Notes under the pieces: model-generated
Databases searched by the model: none
What the model saw: the letters and a program-made list of their open reading frames with translations, nothing else
What the model was told of the DNA's origin: nothing
In this document: positions 23,550 to 31,220 of the stretch, piece after piece
Layout: every line of letters starts with the position of its first letter
Position numbering within the stretch: position 1 is the first letter of the stretch
NCBI GenBank assembly: GCA_001418405.1
Contig: LIQL01000114.1
Span: forward strand, 1-35,529
Length of the DNA stretch: 35,529 nucleotides
From: Streptomyces diastatochromogenes
Lineage (GTDB): Bacteria > Actinomycetota > Actinomycetes > Streptomycetales > Streptomycetaceae
Direction: 5' to 3'
Program-made: the position numbers and the translations under genes

Positions 23550-24605
23550 TCAGGCGCCTTTGCCGCCGGGCTGCGGAAGCCCCGGCGCGAGGGCGCGGAA
23601 CGTGTAGAGGTAACCGCCGTTGTCACCGCCGACGGTGACGTACGCCTCGGTCGTGCCCGGCTTGATCACCAGGTTGCTCACGAGGGGTTCCGGCTTGGGC
23701 TGCTGCGGTATGAGGATCGTGGCGATCAGGTCTCCGGTCTGGTTCCACACGAGGATCTTCCCGGAGCCGAGCACCACCTGGTACACGTTGCCGGCGGAGT
23801 CGACGGAGTTGGAGTCGAAGCCGCCGCGACCGACATTGGCGGACATGCCCACGCTGCCCGTGGTGAAGCTCTTGCCGTCGGGCGCCAGCGTGAAGAAGTT
23901 CTCCCGGCCGAGGTTGTACTCGCCCACCCACAGGCCGGAGAAGTCCGGAGTGAACGAGATGCCGTTGGGACTGGACAATCCGTCCTGGAGGACGATCGGT
24001 TCGGTGCCTTGGGCGTCGAGCCGCACCACCCGGCCGTCCGGGTTCTTGAGCGAGCCCTGGTAGTCGGTGAGGTACATGTCGCCCGCCTTGTTGAAGGCGA
24101 TGTCGTCGGGCACCATCGCCCGGCCGTCCACCGGCCCCGAGAAGACGGTCGTGAAGCCCGAGCCGTCGGGGTTGAGCCGATCGATCTTCCCGTTGTCGTA
24201 GTCGGTGACGTACATCTTCCCGTCGGCCGGACTGAACTGCAGGGACGAGAAGCGGCTCGTGGCGTCGGTGTAGAGGGGCGTGACGGCCTTCGTCCGGGGG
24301 TCGAACCGGAGGATCTTGGGCTTTCCGGCCGGAGCGGTGAAGTCGACGAAGTACAGCTGGCCGTCGGGCCCGAAGGCGGGCCCCTCCAGCACGGTCGCGT
24401 GCCCGAACGCCGACGGCGGATCCAGCGGCGCCACCTTGGCGACCGGAGTCGCCCGGATGACGCCCGGCGACGCATCCTGCCCCGCGTCCGAAGCGGCGAC
24501 CCGGCTGTCCGTCGCCCGCGCGGCGGTCGTGGCCACCGGGCCGCCGACTACCAGGGCCACCACCGCGGCGGCCGCGAGCGCGAGCCCTCTCCTGCTCTTG
24601 GTCAT
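23550..24605 (-). CDS. Secreted SMP-30/gluconolactonase-like beta-propeller protein
   Basis: A 351-residue exported protein. A Sec signal (Lys/Arg start, Ala/Val-rich core to about residue 31) precedes a six-bladed propeller of the SMP-30/regucalcin/gluconolactonase type. Marks are EGPAFGPDGQLYFVDF, MYVTDYDNGKIDRLNPDG, PDDIAFNKAGDMYLTDY and SSPNGISFTPDFSGLWVGEY; the Glu of EGP, the Asn of SPNG and the later Asp are the usual divalent-metal ligands. The family hydrolyses lactones or similar esters. Calling it a lactonase is inference; ScyD/ScyE-like non-enzymatic propellers look similar. The ATG at 24605 has GGGAG about seven bases upstream. It is separated from the upstream ligase by a terminator-like hairpin, and a 12-bp palindrome lies between the two, so it probably has its own promoter. 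An extracellular lactonase could open a cyclic ester before uptake. Confidence 0.82.
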   Translation of the reverse strand: MTKSRRGLALAAAAVVALVVGGPVATTAARATDSRVAASDAGQDASPGVIRATPVAKVAPLDPPSAFGHATVLEGPAFGPDGQLYFVDFTAPAGKPKILRFDPRTKAVTPLYTDATSRFSSLQFSPADGKMYVTDYDNGKIDRLNPDGSGFTTVFSGPVDGRAMVPDDIAFNKAGDMYLTDYQGSLKNPDGRVVRLDAQGTEPIVLQDGLSSPNGISFTPDFSGLWVGEYNLGRENFFTLAPDGKSFTTGSVGMSANVGRGGFDSNSVDSAGNVYQVVLGSGKILVWNQTGDLIATILIPQQPKPEPLVSNLVIKPGTTEAYVTVGGDNGGYLYTFRALAPGLPQPGGKGA

Positions 24606-24660
24606 GTCTTCTCCCGATCCACTGTTCTTGATCATGGTTGTTCCGGCCCGCGACCCGGCT

Positions 24661-24672
24661 CCGAGATCTCGG
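24661..24672. promoter_or_regulatory. Perfect 12-bp palindrome upstream of the SMP-30-like gene
   Basis: CCGAGATCTCGG is perfectly self-complementary and lies about 56-67 bases before the ATG, a normal operator position. It does not resemble the AAAGAGTRCACTTT sites, so if functional it implies another regulator. Confidence 0.4.
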
Positions 24673-24690
24673 GCGACGCCACGGTCCGGG

Positions 24691-24741
24691 CGAAAAGGGG
24701 GCTCGCCGACCGGGCCGGATCCGGTCGACCGGGGCGAGCCC
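24691..24741 (-). terminator. Terminator-like hairpin after the second CoA ligase
   Basis: On the minus strand, arms GGGCTCGCC and GGCGAGCCC (24733-24741 with 24699-24707) pair, with further pairing inside the loop (CCGGTC/GACCGG). The stem is followed by CCTTTT. It lies 37 bases after the ligase stop. Confidence 0.65.
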
Positions 24742-24777
24742 GGCGGCGCCGCTGGCGGGTCCGGCGCGGCATCGCCC

Positions 24778-26376
24778 CTACGAGACGTCCGGCACGTCAC
24801 CGGCAGGGGGCCGATCGAGCGCGACGTGCGGGGACCGCTGCCGCAACAGGCCCTTCTGGATCTTTCCCGTCGACGTCTTGGGCAGTTCGCAGAAGACCAC
24901 TCGACGAGGCGCCTTGAACCCCGCGATCCGGGCCCGCACGAAGGTGACCAGCTCCGCTTCGGTGACCGATGCGTCGGCCCGGAGCGTCACGTAGGCGATC
25001 GGCACCTCACCCCATTTCGGGTGCGGTGTACCGACGACCGCGGCCTCCAGCACCGCCGGGTGCTCCGCGAGCGCGCTCTCCACCTCGACGCTGGTGACGT
25101 TCTCCCCGCCGGAGATGATGACGTCCTTGGCCCTGTCGCGGAGCTCGACGTAGCCGTCCGGGTGCATGACGCCCAGGTCGCCGGAGCGGAACCAGCCGTC
25201 GGTGGTCGCCGCGGCCGCGGTCGCCTCCTCGTCGCGGTAGTAGCCGAGCATCACGTCGTTGCCGCGCAGCACGATCTCGCCCAGCGTGCTGCCGTCGGCC
25301 GGCACGTCGACGCCGTGGGGATCCACCACCCGCAGCGGTTCGGCGATGACGTTCGCGATGCCCTGCCGCGCCATCAGCGGTGCGCGCCGTGCGGCCGGCA
25401 GGTCCCGCCACTCGGGCTGCTCGTCGCAGACGACGGCCGGGCCGAACGTCTCGGTGAGTCCGTAGAGATGACGGATCTCGATGCCGAGCGCGCTCATCCT
25501 GGTGAGCAGTGCCGGCCAGGGCGGCGCGCCCCCGACGAACGCCCGTACCGGGTGGGGGGCCGGTGCCGCAGCGGCGGGGTCGTCGGCCAGCATGGCCAGC
25601 ACGGTGGGTGCGGCACAGAAGTGGGTGACTCCGCCCTCGCGGATGGCCCGCCAGACGTCCGGCGGGTGCACCTTGCGCAGGCAGTGGTGCACCGCCCCGG
25701 CCGCGGTCACCGCCCACGGGAAGCACCAGCCGTTCGTGTGGAACATCGGCAGCGTCCACAGGAAGCGCGCCGACGTGTCCAGCCCGGCGTGGTAGGCCAT
25801 CGCCAACGCCTGGAGGTAGGCGCCGCGGTGGTGGTACATCACTCCCTTCGGCCGTCCGGTCGTCCCACTGGTGTAGTTGATCGACAGCAGCGACCTCTCG
25901 TCGGTGACCGCCACCGCCCGCGGGGTGGCGTTCGCCAGCAGGGACTCGTACGCGTCGTGCGGCCGCCCCGAGTCGATCACCGCGGGTCGGACCTCGCTGA
26001 GCGCGAGCGCCTCGGTCAGCACGGTGCGGCAGGCGGCGTCCACGATCACCACGCCGGGAGCGCTGTGGTCGAGGATGTAGGCGATCTCGGCGGGCGCCAG
26101 CCGGGTGTTGAGGGCCACGAGGACCGCACCGGCCAGCGGCACTCCGTAGTGCGCCTCCAGCAACACGTGGGTGTTGGGGGCCAGCACCGCGACCCGGTCC
26201 CCCGGCCGCACTCCGTGCCCGGCCAGCACGCCGGCCAGCGCCTGCGACCGTTGCCAGAGCTCGGCGTAGGAGTACCGCAGGTCGCCGTCGACGACCGCGA
26301 GGCGGTCGGCGAACACCTTGGCGGCGCGCGCGGCGAACGCCACCGGAGTCAGTTCGGAGAAGACCATCCCGGGCAT
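24778..26376 (-). CDS. Acyl-CoA synthetase / AMP-dependent ligase (second copy)
   Basis: A 532-residue ANL-superfamily ligase. It has INYTSGTTGRPKGVMYHH (166-183), the acyl-pocket region LWTLPMFHTNGWCFPWAVT, LYGLTETFGPAVV (A5), DGWFRSGDLGVMHPDGYVELRDRAKDVI (seen as two adjacent motifs, A7 and A8), and LPKTSTGKIQKG with the catalytic Lys near the C terminus. These are typical of medium-chain or aryl acid CoA ligases; the HTNGW form is common in the fatty-acid and cinnamate type. The ATG at 26376 has GGAGG nine bases upstream and follows the cyclase stop by 22 bases, so the two form an operon. It is unlike the first ligase (TGGTTG P-loop) and may act on a degradation intermediate rather than the initial acid. 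Confidence 0.92.
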   Translation of the reverse strand: MPGMVFSELTPVAFAARAAKVFADRLAVVDGDLRYSYAELWQRSQALAGVLAGHGVRPGDRVAVLAPNTHVLLEAHYGVPLAGAVLVALNTRLAPAEIAYILDHSAPGVVIVDAACRTVLTEALALSEVRPAVIDSGRPHDAYESLLANATPRAVAVTDERSLLSINYTSGTTGRPKGVMYHHRGAYLQALAMAYHAGLDTSARFLWTLPMFHTNGWCFPWAVTAAGAVHHCLRKVHPPDVWRAIREGGVTHFCAAPTVLAMLADDPAAAAPAPHPVRAFVGGAPPWPALLTRMSALGIEIRHLYGLTETFGPAVVCDEQPEWRDLPAARRAPLMARQGIANVIAEPLRVVDPHGVDVPADGSTLGEIVLRGNDVMLGYYRDEEATAAAATTDGWFRSGDLGVMHPDGYVELRDRAKDVIISGGENVTSVEVESALAEHPAVLEAAVVGTPHPKWGEVPIAYVTLRADASVTEAELVTFVRARIAGFKAPRRVVFCELPKTSTGKIQKGLLRQRSPHVALDRPPAGDVPDVS

Positions 26377-26398
26377 CTCGGTGCGCCTCCTCGTCCGG

Positions 26399-27277
26399 TC
26401 ACGCCACGGCGATCGGTCGGAGCGGCGAGCCGGTGCCGCCCCGGATGGTCAGCGGCAGGCCCACGAAGAGGAAGCTGGACACCCCGTCGGCCGCCAGGCC
26501 CTCGCAGTTGACCCACTCCATGATGTGGATCCCCTGCTCATGGAGCAGGTACAGGTGCACCGGGAGTTGGTTGCCGGGCACCGTCGACGGCCTGGCCTCG
26601 AAGGACATGGTGTCCGCGCCCACGTAGTGGGCGCCCTGCGACACCAGCCACTGCGCCCCGTCCAGTGCCACGCCGCTGCCGCCGCTGCGCTCGCGGATCA
26701 GGTCGACATCGGGCCAGAACTTCATCTGGCCCGTCCGCACCAGCACGACGTCCCCCTTCTCGACCCTCACCTCGGCGGCTTCCGCGGCCTGCCGCAGGTG
26801 CCGCTCACCGATCGCGAAGTGGGGCGGCAGGACCTCCAGGCCGAGCGCGCCGGCGACGTCCAGCAGAACGCCCCGTCCGAAGAGGGGAGCCAACTCCGAG
26901 GCGTCCCCGCTTTCGGCACCGTAGTCGCCCAGTGCCTCGTTCGCCGATACGCCGCCGTGCCATTCGTCGTTCGCCCCGCACGTCACGTGGCACAGTGCGT
27001 CGATGTGGGTCCCGGTGTGCAGGCTTCCCGACATGAGCTCGGAGACGTAGCCGAGTTGGACCTCGTTCCCCTCGGGGTCGTCGAACGGGAATCGCCGTGC
27101 GGCGCGCTGGCCCTGCGGCGAGTTGTAGGTGAGGACCTCGAAACGCGGATAGCCGTCGAACGTCGGCATGTGGCGCCACCAACCCGAGGACAGGTCGTAC
27201 ACCGCGCCCTTGGTGGGGATGCCCAGGGTGCGGAGCACGTCGTCTGCGCGGTGGTGCGGCCCGGTCTGCGAGTTCAT
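26399..27277 (-). CDS. Cyclase-family (kynurenine formamidase-like) metal-dependent hydrolase
   Basis: A 292-residue member of the putative cyclase family (PF04199-type), whose members include metal-dependent formamidases and isatin and lactone-type hydrolases. The diagnostic metal site HTGTHIDALCH has His87, His91, Asp93 and His97. The second half has VRVEKGDVVLVRTGQMKFW and GADTMSFEARPS, where the family's late Asp and Glu ligands sit. The ATG at 27277 has AAGGGA eight bases upstream. It is first in an operon with the second CoA ligase. In a cluster of CoA-ester dehydrogenases a lactone- or ring-opening hydrolase is plausible; kynurenine degradation genes are not present. Two operator-like sites lie upstream. 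Confidence 0.87.
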   Translation of the reverse strand: MNSQTGPHHRADDVLRTLGIPTKGAVYDLSSGWWRHMPTFDGYPRFEVLTYNSPQGQRAARRFPFDDPEGNEVQLGYVSELMSGSLHTGTHIDALCHVTCGANDEWHGGVSANEALGDYGAESGDASELAPLFGRGVLLDVAGALGLEVLPPHFAIGERHLRQAAEAAEVRVEKGDVVLVRTGQMKFWPDVDLIRERSGGSGVALDGAQWLVSQGAHYVGADTMSFEARPSTVPGNQLPVHLYLLHEQGIHIMEWVNCEGLAADGVSSFLFVGLPLTIRGGTGSPLRPIAVA

Positions 27278-27390
27278 GAGGACGTCCCTTTCGCGAGTTG
27301 CCGGAGAGGTGGCGTCTGCGCCAGCGACCCCGACGTCACTGCGCTCCGCGCATCCCGTTCCGCTCAGCCTGAGTTCAGTTCAGCACGAGT

Positions 27391-27404
27391 TCAGTGTACT
27401 CATT
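27391..27404 (-). promoter_or_regulatory. Operator-like site 2 (AATGAGTACACTGA on the minus strand)
   Basis: It matches site 1 at 11 of 14 positions, including the GAGTACACT core. It lies about 114-127 bases upstream of the cyclase start and overlaps one copy of the GAGTTCAGT repeat. Confidence 0.5.
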
Positions 27405-27505
27405 GCTCGATCACGAGGTCCAGCCCGGAGCAGATGGAACGCAACTCGGCACGTAGAGCTTCAGATCACCGGAAGGTCAGGGACCCACCCCCTCCCCCTC
27501 CAAGC

Positions 27506-27521
27506 AAAGAGTGCACTTTTT
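27506..27521 (+). promoter_or_regulatory. Operator-like site 3 (AAAGAGTGCACTTTTT)
   Basis: The best palindrome of the set: seven of eight half-site positions pair around TG|CA. It differs from site 1 by one base over the first 14 positions. Confidence 0.65.
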
Positions 27522-27575
27522 ACGCGTCTCGCTCCTTCTTCCCTCCCTCTTCTGACTTCACGCTGCGCGCGCATA

Positions 27576-27617
27576 CGGCAGACCCGCCGCCCCTGCGCGG
27601 GGGCGGCGGGTCTGCCG
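27576..27617 (-). terminator. Strong hairpin after the GntR regulator gene
   Basis: A perfect 18-bp stem (27576-27593 with 27600-27617) closes the loop TGCGCG, 28 bases after the regulator stop. There is no T-run, which is common for Streptomyces terminators. It should also shield the cyclase promoter region. Confidence 0.75.
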
Positions 27618-27645
27618 TGCGGGCACGCAGCCCGGAGGACTGCGC

Positions 27646-28389
27646 CTACGACTCGTTCTTCAAGAGCTCGGCCACGGCTTGCAGGTGCCGCCGCATGCGG
27701 TGTTGCGCGAGCGGAGCGTCGCCGGCCACGATCGCCGCGACCATCGCCTGGTGCGCCTGGTGGGACTCGACCGCGGCCTCGCGATTGCCCTCGTCGGGCC
27801 GGCCGTCGGACTCCCACTCGTCCTGCACCATGTCCTGGTCGAGCTGGGCCAGCACCTCGACGAAGAGGGTGATGGCCGGGTTGCCGGCCAATTCGGCGAT
27901 CACGCGGTGGAGATGCCGCGCGTGCCCGAGGGTCACCCCCCGCTCGATCAGCTCCCGCTCGGTCTCCAGCGCCTCCGTCAGGCGCGCGATGCCCGACTCC
28001 GTGAGCTTCTCGATCGCGGTGGTGACGCCAGCGAGTTCGAGGGCCATCCGCGCCTCGAACAGCTGGCGCCGGCTGACCGCTGCGTGCCGGAGGTAGACCC
28101 GCGCGGCATCGCGGACGATGCCGGGATCCGGTTCGGTGACGACGAGGCCGCCGCCGGGCCCGCGCCGCATCCGCGCCATCTGGTGATGCTCGATGAGCCG
28201 GACGGCTTCGCGGAACACGGCGCGGCTCACGCCGTAGCGCTCGATCAGCTCCCGCTCGGACCCGAGGACCGACCCGGTGCGCCAGCCCTCCTTCACGATG
28301 TCCCTCTCGATCAGCTCCGCCACCGTCTCGGCGAGTCGCTGACTCCCCCGTCCGGCAGGTGCCGCGTCGCTCTTGCCGTCACCCGTCAT
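27646..28389 (-). CDS. GntR-family (FadR subfamily) transcriptional regulator
   Basis: A 247-residue regulator. An N-terminal winged helix (about 17-85) includes LGSERELIERYGVSRAVFREAVRLIE and a GPGGGLVV wing. A C-terminal FCD ligand-binding domain (about 105-240) has LFEARMALEL, HRVIAELAGNP and HRMRRHL; the conserved His residues in such domains bind a metal that helps hold organic-acid or acyl-CoA ligands. The start is ATG 28389, with only a weak purine-rich site upstream. An operator-like site 51-66 bases upstream suggests autoregulation, and similar sites precede the dehydrogenase/ligase and cyclase operons. It is therefore the likely repressor of the whole catabolic island, released by a pathway CoA ester or acid. 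That is inference. Confidence 0.9.
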   Translation of the reverse strand: MTGDGKSDAAPAGRGSQRLAETVAELIERDIVKEGWRTGSVLGSERELIERYGVSRAVFREAVRLIEHHQMARMRRGPGGGLVVTEPDPGIVRDAARVYLRHAAVSRRQLFEARMALELAGVTTAIEKLTESGIARLTEALETERELIERGVTLGHARHLHRVIAELAGNPAITLFVEVLAQLDQDMVQDEWESDGRPDEGNREAAVESHQAHQAMVAAIVAGDAPLAQHRMRRHLQAVAELLKNES

Positions 28390-28439
28390 GGCCCATGCCT
28401 GCCCTGTCTGAGAATCATTGCCTCGACATACCCGAGCGC

Positions 28440-28455
28440 ATAGAGAGCACTCTTT
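28440..28455 (-). promoter_or_regulatory. Operator-like site 4 before the GntR gene (AAAGAGTGCTCTCTAT on the minus strand)
   Basis: It matches AAAGAGTGCACTTT at the first nine positions and again in the CT that follows. An extra half-site, GGAGTGCA, lies just upstream on the same strand (28457-28464). Expected to mediate autoregulation. Confidence 0.55.
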
Positions 28456-28627
28456 CTGCACTCCATCATAAATGAGCTGCGGTAAAGTCCGCACCACTCT
28501 CCAGATGGGGCCGAATAAGTAGCCTCATCTACCGGTGAGCATCGGCGCGACGCACGGCAGCGCCCCGCCGCGACGCTCGGCGGAAGGCGCCCGGTATCGG
28601 AGTCGCCCTGCGCCAGGTGCGCACGGG

Positions 28628-29785
28628 TCAGCCGAACAGACCGGAACCGAGCGGGTGTTGCCCGTCGAAGCCGGGGAGGATCAGGAACGTCGCGCTGGCG
28701 GTCGTGGTGGTGAACTGGAGCAGCGCGTCGGAGGTTTCCATGTGGGTGAGGGTGGCGGTGAAGGTCCGCAGGTCGTTCTGGAAGCTGATGAAGAGCAGGC
28801 CGGGGGCGGGCGCGTCGGTGGTGTAGGAGCGGCGGAGCATCAGGCCGACGCCGACCACGGTGGGGTTCGCCCTGCGCACGTGCGCGTCCGCGGGGACGAG
28901 ATAGCGTCCGTCCGGTGTCTTGGCTCCGAGTTGCGGGCCCGCGGCGACGGTGCCGCCGGAGAGGGGGACGCCGCTGGCCCGGCGCCGCCCGAAGACCGCC
29001 TCCTGCTCGGCCGTGGACAGGGCGGCGAACCGCGGCAGGTCGAGTTCCATGCGCCGCAGTACGGCCAGGGTGCCGCCGGCGACGGCGGGGGGACCGGCCA
29101 GCCACAGGTCGCGCTGCTGTTCGGTGGTCGTGTGCGGGCCCACGATGCCGTCGATGAAACCGAGCGGATTGCGCGGCGCGGTGCGGCCGTTGCCGACGGG
29201 CACGTTCGCACCGCGGCGCGCGGACTGCCGCCAGCGTTCGTGGAGGCGATCGCCGGCCTGGTCCAGGAGCGCGGAGGCGACGACCGGCAGGAGCAGCGCG
29301 TCGCTGGCGCAGATCTGCAACATCAAGTCACCGCCGCGTGCCTGGGGGTCGATCCGCTCGCGGGAGAATCCCGGGAGGTCGGCCGCGCCGGGCAGCGAGG
29401 CACCGGCCGTGCGCACCAGCCGGGGGCCCACGCCGACGGTCACGGTGAGGTCGCCCGGCGGCAGGCCCAGCAGTCGCCGGTCGGTCCCCGCCACGAGCTT
29501 GCGGATGGCCTGGCCCAGTTCGGCCAGCAACGGGCCGACGGCCACGGCGCCGCCGACGTCGGCCACCACGGCGAGCAGGTTGGGCTGCGCCGGCTGAGGG
29601 AGCGTGATGCCTGCCTGATGGCGGCCCGTCAGCGGAACCGGCGGGGGCGCGGCCGCGGCGGTGGGGGGCTGCCGGTCCGGCCGGACTGAGTCCGCCGTGC
29701 ACCCTGCGGCCAGTCCGGCGGCCACCACGGTGCCGGTGGTGTGGAGGAACGTGCGGCGCGACGGCTGGCGATCGGCTTGGTGCAT
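28628..29785 (-). CDS. Tat-exported Dyp-type heme peroxidase
   Basis: A 385-residue dye-decolorising peroxidase, which uses H2O2 to oxidise dyes, phenols or porphyrin-related compounds. The N terminus has SRRTFLH (9-15) followed by a hydrophobic stretch ending LAAGC (Cys29), so Tat export with possible lipidation. The Dyp signature GFIDG is at 209-213 with distal Asp212; the proximal heme His is probably His302 in PADAHVRRANP, and the distal Arg is in LMLRRSY (about 316-320). The ATG at 29785 has no good ribosome site, which may mean a leaderless message or a wrong start. The gene is divergent from the beta-helix lipoprotein gene with 87 bases between. EfeUO iron-uptake partners are not present, so an iron-uptake role is unsupported. 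Confidence 0.9.
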   Translation of the reverse strand: MHQADRQPSRRTFLHTTGTVVAAGLAAGCTADSVRPDRQPPTAAAAPPPVPLTGRHQAGITLPQPAQPNLLAVVADVGGAVAVGPLLAELGQAIRKLVAGTDRRLLGLPPGDLTVTVGVGPRLVRTAGASLPGAADLPGFSRERIDPQARGGDLMLQICASDALLLPVVASALLDQAGDRLHERWRQSARRGANVPVGNGRTAPRNPLGFIDGIVGPHTTTEQQRDLWLAGPPAVAGGTLAVLRRMELDLPRFAALSTAEQEAVFGRRRASGVPLSGGTVAAGPQLGAKTPDGRYLVPADAHVRRANPTVVGVGLMLRRSYTTDAPAPGLLFISFQNDLRTFTATLTHMETSDALLQFTTTTASATFLILPGFDGQHPLGSGLFG

Positions 29786-29872
29786 GGAGTGCAGAGTGCC
29801 ACACCGGAATCGCGGATGCGGCTCAACTTCGCTTTTCTGGCGAGGGATTGGGCATCGTGCCAAACTGGGATC

Positions 29873-31213
29873 ATGTCTCGATGGGCTCTTCGTGCGGTGG
29901 CGACGGTACTGGGCACGCTGACGCTTGTGGTCGGCTGCGGCGGCGGCGAGGGAGGGTCGGGCAAGGGCAGGCGACCGAGCGGTGCCCAGGTGACGATCCG
30001 CGTCCCCGGCGATGCCCCGACGATCTCCGATGCGGTGTCCCTCGCTCGCTCCGGTGACCTGGTGCTGGTCGCTCCGGGCGTCTACCACGAGTCGGTGCAG
30101 GTCTCCACGCCTGGTGTCACTCTTCGCGGGGAGTCCCGGGACAAGGTCGTCATCGACGGGCGGTTGCGGCAGCCCAACGGCATCGTCGTCACGGCGCCCG
30201 GGGTGGCCGTGCAGAACCTCACCGTGCAGAACAACACGCAGAACGGAGTCCTCGTCACCGGCTCGGCGAAGGCGGCCGCCGGTCTGCCGGGGGCAAGCGG
30301 CGGCTACGACACCGGCGACGAGCCCGTCACCTTCCTGAAGTCGTTCCTGGTCTCCTACGTGACGGCGACCCGCAACGGCCTGTACGGCATCTACGCGTTC
30401 TCCGCGCAGAACGGCGTCATCGAGCACTCGTACGCGTCGGGCGGGGCCGACTCGGGGATCTACGTCGGACAGTGCAAGCCCTGTCGCATCGTGGTGCGGG
30501 ACAACGTCGCCGAACTCAACGCGGTCGGTTACGAGGGCACCAACGCCAGCGGAGACATGTACGTGATCGGCAACCGCCTGGTCGGCAACCGGGTCGGGCT
30601 CACCACCAACTCCGACCACCAGGAGAAGCTGCTGCCGCAGCAGGGCGCCGTCCTCGCCGGCAACCTGATCGCCGCCAACCAGCAGAAGGCCACCCCGGCG
30701 CAGGCGGACGGCGCGTGGGGCATCGGCATCGGTGTCGACGGCGGCAGCGACAACCAGTTCGTCCGCAACCGCATCGCCGACAACGGCAATGCCGGACTGG
30801 TGATCACGGCGACCGCCGACATTCCTCCGGTCGGCAACCAGGTCGTGGCGAACGCGTTCACCGGCAACGGCGTGGACGTCGGCTGGACGTTCCCCACCGC
30901 CACGCGGGGGCGGGGCAACTGCCTGCGCGGCAACGACCTGCGCAGCACGGTGCCCGCCGCGCTCGCGACGACCGCGCCCTGCCCGATCCCGGCCACGTCG
31001 GCCTCGCCAGGCGGCAGTTGGCCTCGGCCGACGGCGCCCGTCGGTATCCCGTTCACCGAGGTCGCCGCGCCCGGTCCCCAGCCGCAGTTCCCCCACGCCA
31101 CCACTGCGGGCGCCACCACCGTCCCGGCCGTTCCGGCCCTACCGGCAACGGCAGACGTCCCGCTGCCGCCGGCGTCCCTGCTCGCCGCGCACGCACGAGT
31201 GCGGACGCCCTGA
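29873..31213 (+). CDS. Right-handed parallel beta-helix lipoprotein (NosD/CASH-domain-like)
   Basis: A 446-residue exported lipoprotein. The signal ends LTLVVGC (Cys22) followed by a Gly-rich spacer. Residues about 40-360 form repeated short strands with Asn/Gly/Val turns, for example TISDAVSLARSGDLVLVAPGVYHESV, NGIVVTAPGVAVQNLTVQNN and NGVIEHSYASGGADSGIYVG, the pattern of right-handed beta-helix proteins with a CASH/NosD-type repeat. The C-terminal 80 residues are Pro/Ala/Thr-rich and probably unstructured. No nitrous oxide reductase genes are nearby. Such proteins often bind or cleave polysaccharide, but no catalytic residues can be pointed to. ATG 29873 has GGGA only three bases away, so the start is uncertain. 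It ends seven bases before the stop of the convergent gene. Confidence 0.83.
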   Translation: MSRWALRAVATVLGTLTLVVGCGGGEGGSGKGRRPSGAQVTIRVPGDAPTISDAVSLARSGDLVLVAPGVYHESVQVSTPGVTLRGESRDKVVIDGRLRQPNGIVVTAPGVAVQNLTVQNNTQNGVLVTGSAKAAAGLPGASGGYDTGDEPVTFLKSFLVSYVTATRNGLYGIYAFSAQNGVIEHSYASGGADSGIYVGQCKPCRIVVRDNVAELNAVGYEGTNASGDMYVIGNRLVGNRVGLTTNSDHQEKLLPQQGAVLAGNLIAANQQKATPAQADGAWGIGIGVDGGSDNQFVRNRIADNGNAGLVITATADIPPVGNQVVANAFTGNGVDVGWTFPTATRGRGNCLRGNDLRSTVPAALATTAPCPIPATSASPGGSWPRPTAPVGIPFTEVAAPGPQPQFPHATTAGATTVPAVPALPATADVPLPPASLLAAHARVRTP

Positions 31214-31220
31214 ACAGCGG

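Larger units (their letters stand above)
27278..27645. promoter_or_regulatory. Control region of the cyclase-ligase operon
   Basis: These 368 bases between the cyclase start and the regulator stop hold two operator-like sites (27391-27404 and 27506-27519), a repeated GAGTTCAGT (27371-27379 and 27387-27395, 16 bases apart) and the regulator's terminator hairpin. No coding frame is convincing. Confidence 0.6.

Noticed and set aside
24280..26511. 743-codon open frame on the plus strand
   Set aside because: Antisense to the second CoA ligase and part of the lactonase-like gene; composition is Arg/Gly/His-rich without any motif.
28628..29785. EfeB of an EfeUOB iron-uptake system
   Set aside because: No EfeU permease or EfeO lipoprotein gene is adjacent.
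28628..31096. 822-codon minus frame reaching far upstream of the Dyp peroxidase
   Set aside because: Only the part from 29785 down is peroxidase-like and begins with a proper Tat signal; the rest is antisense to the beta-helix lipoprotein.
29873..31213. NosD of a nitrous oxide reductase system
   Set aside because: Only the beta-helix pattern agrees; no nosZ, nosF, nosY or nosL neighbours are present.
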